NCBI GenBank assembly: GCA_014860725.1
Contig: JACZJD010000520.1
Span: 1 to 8,594, forward strand
DNA from: Aquamicrobium sp.
Lineage (GTDB): Bacteria; Pseudomonadota; Alphaproteobacteria; Rhizobiales; Rhizobiaceae
DNA: 8,594 nucleotides
Direction: 5' to 3'
A program made the position numbers and the translations under genes. The notes beneath the pieces are model-generated. The model did no database searches. It saw only the letters and a program-made list of their open reading frames with translations, and was not told the DNA's origin. This document shows positions 6,361 to 8,594 of the stretch, piece by piece. How positions within the stretch are numbered: the stretch's first letter is position 1; each line of letters starts with the position of its first letter.

Positions 6361-6684
6361 ATGCGACCAACATCGGCAATTCGACGGCTCGGGCTGGCGT
6401 CGGCGGCGCTGGCGGCGTCCCTTGCGGCGGGCAGCGCTATGGCGCAGGACATCGACACCTCGCTGCTCGCCGGCACCTGCGCCAACTGCCACGGCACCGA
6501 CGGCCGCTCGCCCGGCTCGATCCCCTCCATCGCCGGCAAGGCCTTCACGGTGCTCAACGCCCAGCTCGCCGCCTTCAAGGCCGGCGAGGCCAAGGACGCC
6601 ACGGTGATGACGCGCCTCGCTCTGGGCTACAGCGACGAGGAACTCGAGGCGCTGGCGCGCCACTTCTCCGAGATCGAGCCGTGA
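6361..6684 (+). CDS. Exported monohaem c-type cytochrome, FccA-type partner of the flavoprotein
   Basis: 107 aa. A Sec signal peptide (basic MRPTSAIRR, hydrophobic alanine-rich core, probable cleavage after AMA at 28) sends it to the periplasm. The mature part, about 79 aa, has one haem-binding site, CANCH at 40-44, followed by GTDGRSPGSIPSIAGK. Met83 in VMTRLALGYSDEEL is the likely second iron ligand, as in class I cytochromes c. The next gene encodes an FCSD flavoprotein, so this should be its electron-accepting subunit, taking electrons from sulfide oxidation to the respiratory chain. The Allochromatium FccA is dihaem and larger; single-haem small partners are known elsewhere. GAGGGGG (6347-6353) lies 7 nt before the ATG. 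The cytochrome call is firm; the pairing is inferred from the operon. Confidence 0.88.
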   Translation: MRPTSAIRRLGLASAALAASLAAGSAMAQDIDTSLLAGTCANCHGTDGRSPGSIPSIAGKAFTVLNAQLAAFKAGEAKDATVMTRLALGYSDEELEALARHFSEIEP

Positions 6685-6695
6685 GGGGACCGACC

Positions 6696-7994
6696 ATGAT
6701 TTCGCGACGCACTCTCCTGAAGTCCATCGGCGCCACGGCGCTTGCCGGCTCCACGCTCTCCATGCCGGCCATCGGCCGCGCCGACGGTGGCGCCTCGGGC
6801 CGCGTGGTCATCGTCGGCGGCGGCTTCGGCGGCGCCACGGCGGCCAAATACATCAAGCGCCGCGCGCCCTCCATCGACGTGACGCTGGTCGAAGCCTCGG
6901 GCCGCTTCTACACCTGCCCATTCTCCAACCTCTATCTCGGCGGCCTGCGCGATTTCGAATCCATCGGCCACGACTATGCCGAGCTGACCGAGCGCTACGG
7001 CGTGCGCCTCGTCACCGACCTCGCCCGCGACGTCGACGGCGCCGGCCGCACCGTCACCCTCGCCTCCGGCGAGACGCTCGCCTATGACAAGCTGGTGCTC
7101 GCCCCCGGCATCGACTTCCGCTGGGATGCGATCGAGGGCTATGACGAGGCCGCCGCCGAGCTCGTCCCGCATGCCTGGAAGGCCGGGCCGCAGACGCAGC
7201 TCCTGAAGGCGCAGCTCGAGGCGCTGGAGGATGGCGGGCTCTTCATCCTCGGCGCGCCGGCCGACCCGTTCCGCTGCCCGCCCGGGCCCTACGAGCGCGT
7301 CAGCCTGATCGCCCACTACCTCAAGACCCACAAGCCGAAGTCGAAGATCCTGATCCTCGATTCCAAGGACGCCTTCTCCAAGCAGGGCCTGTTCACGGCC
7401 GGCTGGCAGGCGCTCTACGGCGACCTGATCGAGTGGGTCCCGCTGTCGCAGGACGGCAAGGTGGTGCGCGTCGATGCCGCCAGCCGCGAGGTCGAGACCG
7501 AGTTCGGCACCGTCCACAAGGCCGGCGTGCTGAACTTCATCCCGCCGCAGAAGGCCGGCTTCATCGCCGACGCCGCCGGCGTGGTCAACGAATCCGGCTG
7601 GGTGCCGATCAAGGCCGAGACCTTCGAGAGCACGCAGGTCGCCGACATCCATGTCGTCGGCGACGCCACCATCGCCGCGCCGATGCCGAAATCCGGCTTC
7701 TCCGCCAACACGCAGGGCAAGGTGGTGGCGGCTGCCGTCGTCGCCGCGCTCGGCGGCGACGCCTCGCCCGAGCCGGTCTGGGCCAACACCTGCTACAGCC
7801 TGATCGGCCCGGACTACGGCATCTCCGTCGCCGGCGTCTACCGCGCCGCCGACGGCAAGGTGATCTCGGTCGAGGGTTCGGGCGGCGTCAGCCCGGCCGA
7901 GGCGGATGCCGCCTTCCGCAAGCGCGAGGCGGAATACACGCTCGGCTGGTACGCGGCGATCACGCAGGACATCTGGGGCACGACCGCCGCCTGA
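6696..7994 (+). CDS. fccB: Sulfide dehydrogenase (flavocytochrome c) flavoprotein subunit, Tat-exported
   Basis: 432 aa. FCSD flavoproteins oxidise sulfide to sulfur or polysulfide and pass electrons to a cytochrome c in the periplasm. The N-terminus MISRRTLLKSIGA is a twin-arginine signal (Arg4-Arg5), likely cut near AIGRA (29). The FAD-binding VIVGGGFGGATAAKY (about 38-52) follows. Three cysteines are present, and only three: Cys74 in YTCPFSNLYLGG, where FccB enzymes bind FAD covalently, and Cys194 (FRCPPGPYER) and Cys366 (WANTCYSLI), matching the redox disulfide. IHVVGDAT (318-325) is the second FAD contact and the FCSD C-terminal domain follows. GAGGGG (6683-6688) lies 7 nt before the ATG; the cytochrome stop is 11 nt upstream, so the two are co-transcribed. 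A GTG at 6681 is a weaker alternative start. SoxF is a close relative; no other sox gene is visible. Confidence 0.92.
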   Translation: MISRRTLLKSIGATALAGSTLSMPAIGRADGGASGRVVIVGGGFGGATAAKYIKRRAPSIDVTLVEASGRFYTCPFSNLYLGGLRDFESIGHDYAELTERYGVRLVTDLARDVDGAGRTVTLASGETLAYDKLVLAPGIDFRWDAIEGYDEAAAELVPHAWKAGPQTQLLKAQLEALEDGGLFILGAPADPFRCPPGPYERVSLIAHYLKTHKPKSKILILDSKDAFSKQGLFTAGWQALYGDLIEWVPLSQDGKVVRVDAASREVETEFGTVHKAGVLNFIPPQKAGFIADAAGVVNESGWVPIKAETFESTQVADIHVVGDATIAAPMPKSGFSANTQGKVVAAAVVAALGGDASPEPVWANTCYSLIGPDYGISVAGVYRAADGKVISVEGSGGVSPAEADAAFRKREAEYTLGWYAAITQDIWGTTAA

Positions 7995-8006
7995 GGCGGC
8001 CCGGCC

Positions 8007-8051
8007 TGCGGTTCCGGCAGGGGCGCGACGCGGCGTCCCTCCGGAACTGCA
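8007..8051 (+). terminator. Long stem-loop after the flavoprotein gene
   Basis: 8007-8017 and 8019-8026 pair with 8033-8051: 19 base pairs, two of them G-T wobbles, with one bulged C (8018) and the 6-nt loop GACGCG. It starts 12 nt after the stop codon. No T run follows (ATCGAAATGAAAAG), so it is not a textbook terminator; it may protect the mRNA 3' end or slow transcription. It is the first of three consecutive hairpins in this gap. Confidence 0.5.
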
Positions 8052-8061
8052 TCGAAATGAA

Positions 8062-8111
8062 AAGACGGACCGCTCCGCGGCGCTCATCGACTCGTGAAGC
8101 GGTCCGGTCTT
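8062..8111. terminator. Second stem-loop, terminator-like mainly on the - strand
   Basis: AAGAC-GGACCGCT (8062-8074) pairs with AGCGGTCC-g-GTCTT (8098-8111): 13 bp with one bulged G and a 23-nt loop containing the palindrome CCGCGG. On the - strand the stem runs into GTCTTTTCATTT, a fair T run, while on the + strand it is followed by GACGG. It therefore looks more like an intrinsic terminator for leftward transcription or a two-way one, although both neighbouring genes point right. Confidence 0.4.
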
Positions 8112-8117
8112 GACGGC

Positions 8118-8151
8118 GCTCCGGGATCGCGGCTTCTGTCCCTCCCGGAGC
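8118..8151 (+). other. Third stem-loop, in the transporter leader
   Basis: GCTCCGGGA (8118-8126) pairs perfectly with TCCCGGAGC (8143-8151) around a 16-nt loop. It ends 21 nt before the transporter ATG. It could affect read-through or ribosome access; no known riboswitch is recognised. Confidence 0.4.
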
Positions 8152-8172
8152 AGCGGACCTCGCGAGACGCGC

Positions 8173-8594
8173 ATGGAACCATATCACCTGACGCTGTGGG
8201 CGGGGCTGGCGATCGGCCTCGCCTTCGGCATTGCCGCCCGGGCGACGGGCTTCTGCCTCGTCTCCGGCCTGCGCGGCTGGTGGGTCGCCGGCGAGCGCAC
8301 CAAGATCCGCGCCTTCGCGCTGGCGCTGGCCGTGGCGGTCGCCGCCAGCCAGGCGCTCGACGCCGCCGGCCTCGTCGATCTGCGCCGCTCGCTCTATGCG
8401 CAGACGACCTTCGCGCCGGCGGTGATCCTGGCCGGCGGGCTGCTGTTCGGCTACGGCATGGTGCTCGCCAATGGCTGCGGCGCCCGCGCCCTCGTTCTGC
8501 TGCCGGGCGGCAACCTGCGCTCCTTCGTGGTGCTGGCCTGCCTCGGCATTGCCGCCTACGCCACGCTCTCCGGCCTTCTCGCGCCGCTGCGCGT
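8173..8594 (+). CDS. YeeE/YedE-family sulfur-compound transporter, N-terminal part (cut by window end)
   Basis: 140 codons are visible and the frame is open at the right edge. YeeE/YedE proteins are inner-membrane carriers; one characterised member takes up thiosulfate, and others are linked to sulfur or selenium metabolism. Visible features: a hydrophobic segment at 7-29 ending in RATGFCLVSGLRG with Cys28, a second at about 46-65, a third at about 82-99, then the family hallmark GYGMVLANGCGARAL (93-107) with Cys102, LPGGNLRSF, and a fourth segment (about 116-136). The conserved cysteines are thought to contact the sulfur substrate in turn during transport. The ATG at 8173 has only a weak ribosome site (CGAGA, 8163-8167). 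It lies 178 nt after the FCSD flavoprotein gene, which fits a shared role in sulfur handling. Family is firm; the transported compound is not known. Confidence 0.88.
   Translation, partial: MEPYHLTLWAGLAIGLAFGIAARATGFCLVSGLRGWWVAGERTKIRAFALALAVAVAASQALDAAGLVDLRRSLYAQTTFAPAVILAGGLLFGYGMVLANGCGARALVLLPGGNLRSFVVLACLGIAAYATLSGLLAPLR

Noticed and set aside
4922..6379. 485-codon open frame antisense to the methyltransferase
   Set aside because: It runs through the terminator arm, the palindromic repeat and the whole methyltransferase gene in reverse. Its composition is low complexity and shows no recognisable motif.
6627..8174. 515-codon open frame antisense to the flavoprotein gene
   Set aside because: It mirrors the FccB coding sequence and crosses all three hairpins; there is no family signature and it has an arginine/glycine/alanine-rich shadow composition.

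Overview
The window is a G+C-rich piece of bacterial chromosome with all genes on the + strand. The order truB - (kinase) - rpsO - pnp - RsmC-like methyltransferase, the wording of the PNPase N-terminus, an HWE-family histidine kinase and a CCCCTCACCGGC-type palindromic repeat all point to Alphaproteobacteria, most likely Hyphomicrobiales (Rhizobiales). Genus cannot be told from the sequence. A sulfide-oxidation locus at the right end suggests that the organism can use reduced sulfur compounds.

Left half (1-4931): the translation and RNA-decay block. It opens with the last 72 codons of truB (tRNA pseudouridine-55 synthase). A membrane-bound HWE sensor kinase (280-1977, TTG start) follows, placed between truB and rpsO, genes that are usually adjacent. 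Next come a candidate rpsO promoter, a folded leader that can hide the rpsO Shine-Dalgarno, rpsO (89 aa), a structured rpsO-pnp spacer, and pnp (716 aa, complete, all active-site motifs present). A hairpin with a short T run closes the block.

Middle (4932-6151): a ~136-bp palindromic repeat ends 46 bp before a two-domain class I SAM-dependent methyltransferase of the RsmC type.

Right half (6152-8594): a conspicuously A/T-rich control region with a near-perfect direct repeat leads into a two-gene operon. It encodes a small exported monohaem cytochrome c and a Tat-exported FCSD (FccB-type) flavoprotein that keeps all three expected cysteines; together they should oxidise sulfide in the periplasm and pass electrons to the respiratory chain. 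Three consecutive strong stem-loops fill the gap before a YeeE/YedE-family sulfur-compound transporter, cut by the window end.

Most of the window is ordinary genes. The parts most worth attention are non-coding: the candidate S15-responsive rpsO leader, the pnp leader, the A/T-rich operator-like region before the cytochrome, and the triple stem-loop between the flavoprotein and the transporter. No tRNA, rRNA, CRISPR array, insertion sequence or phage gene was seen.
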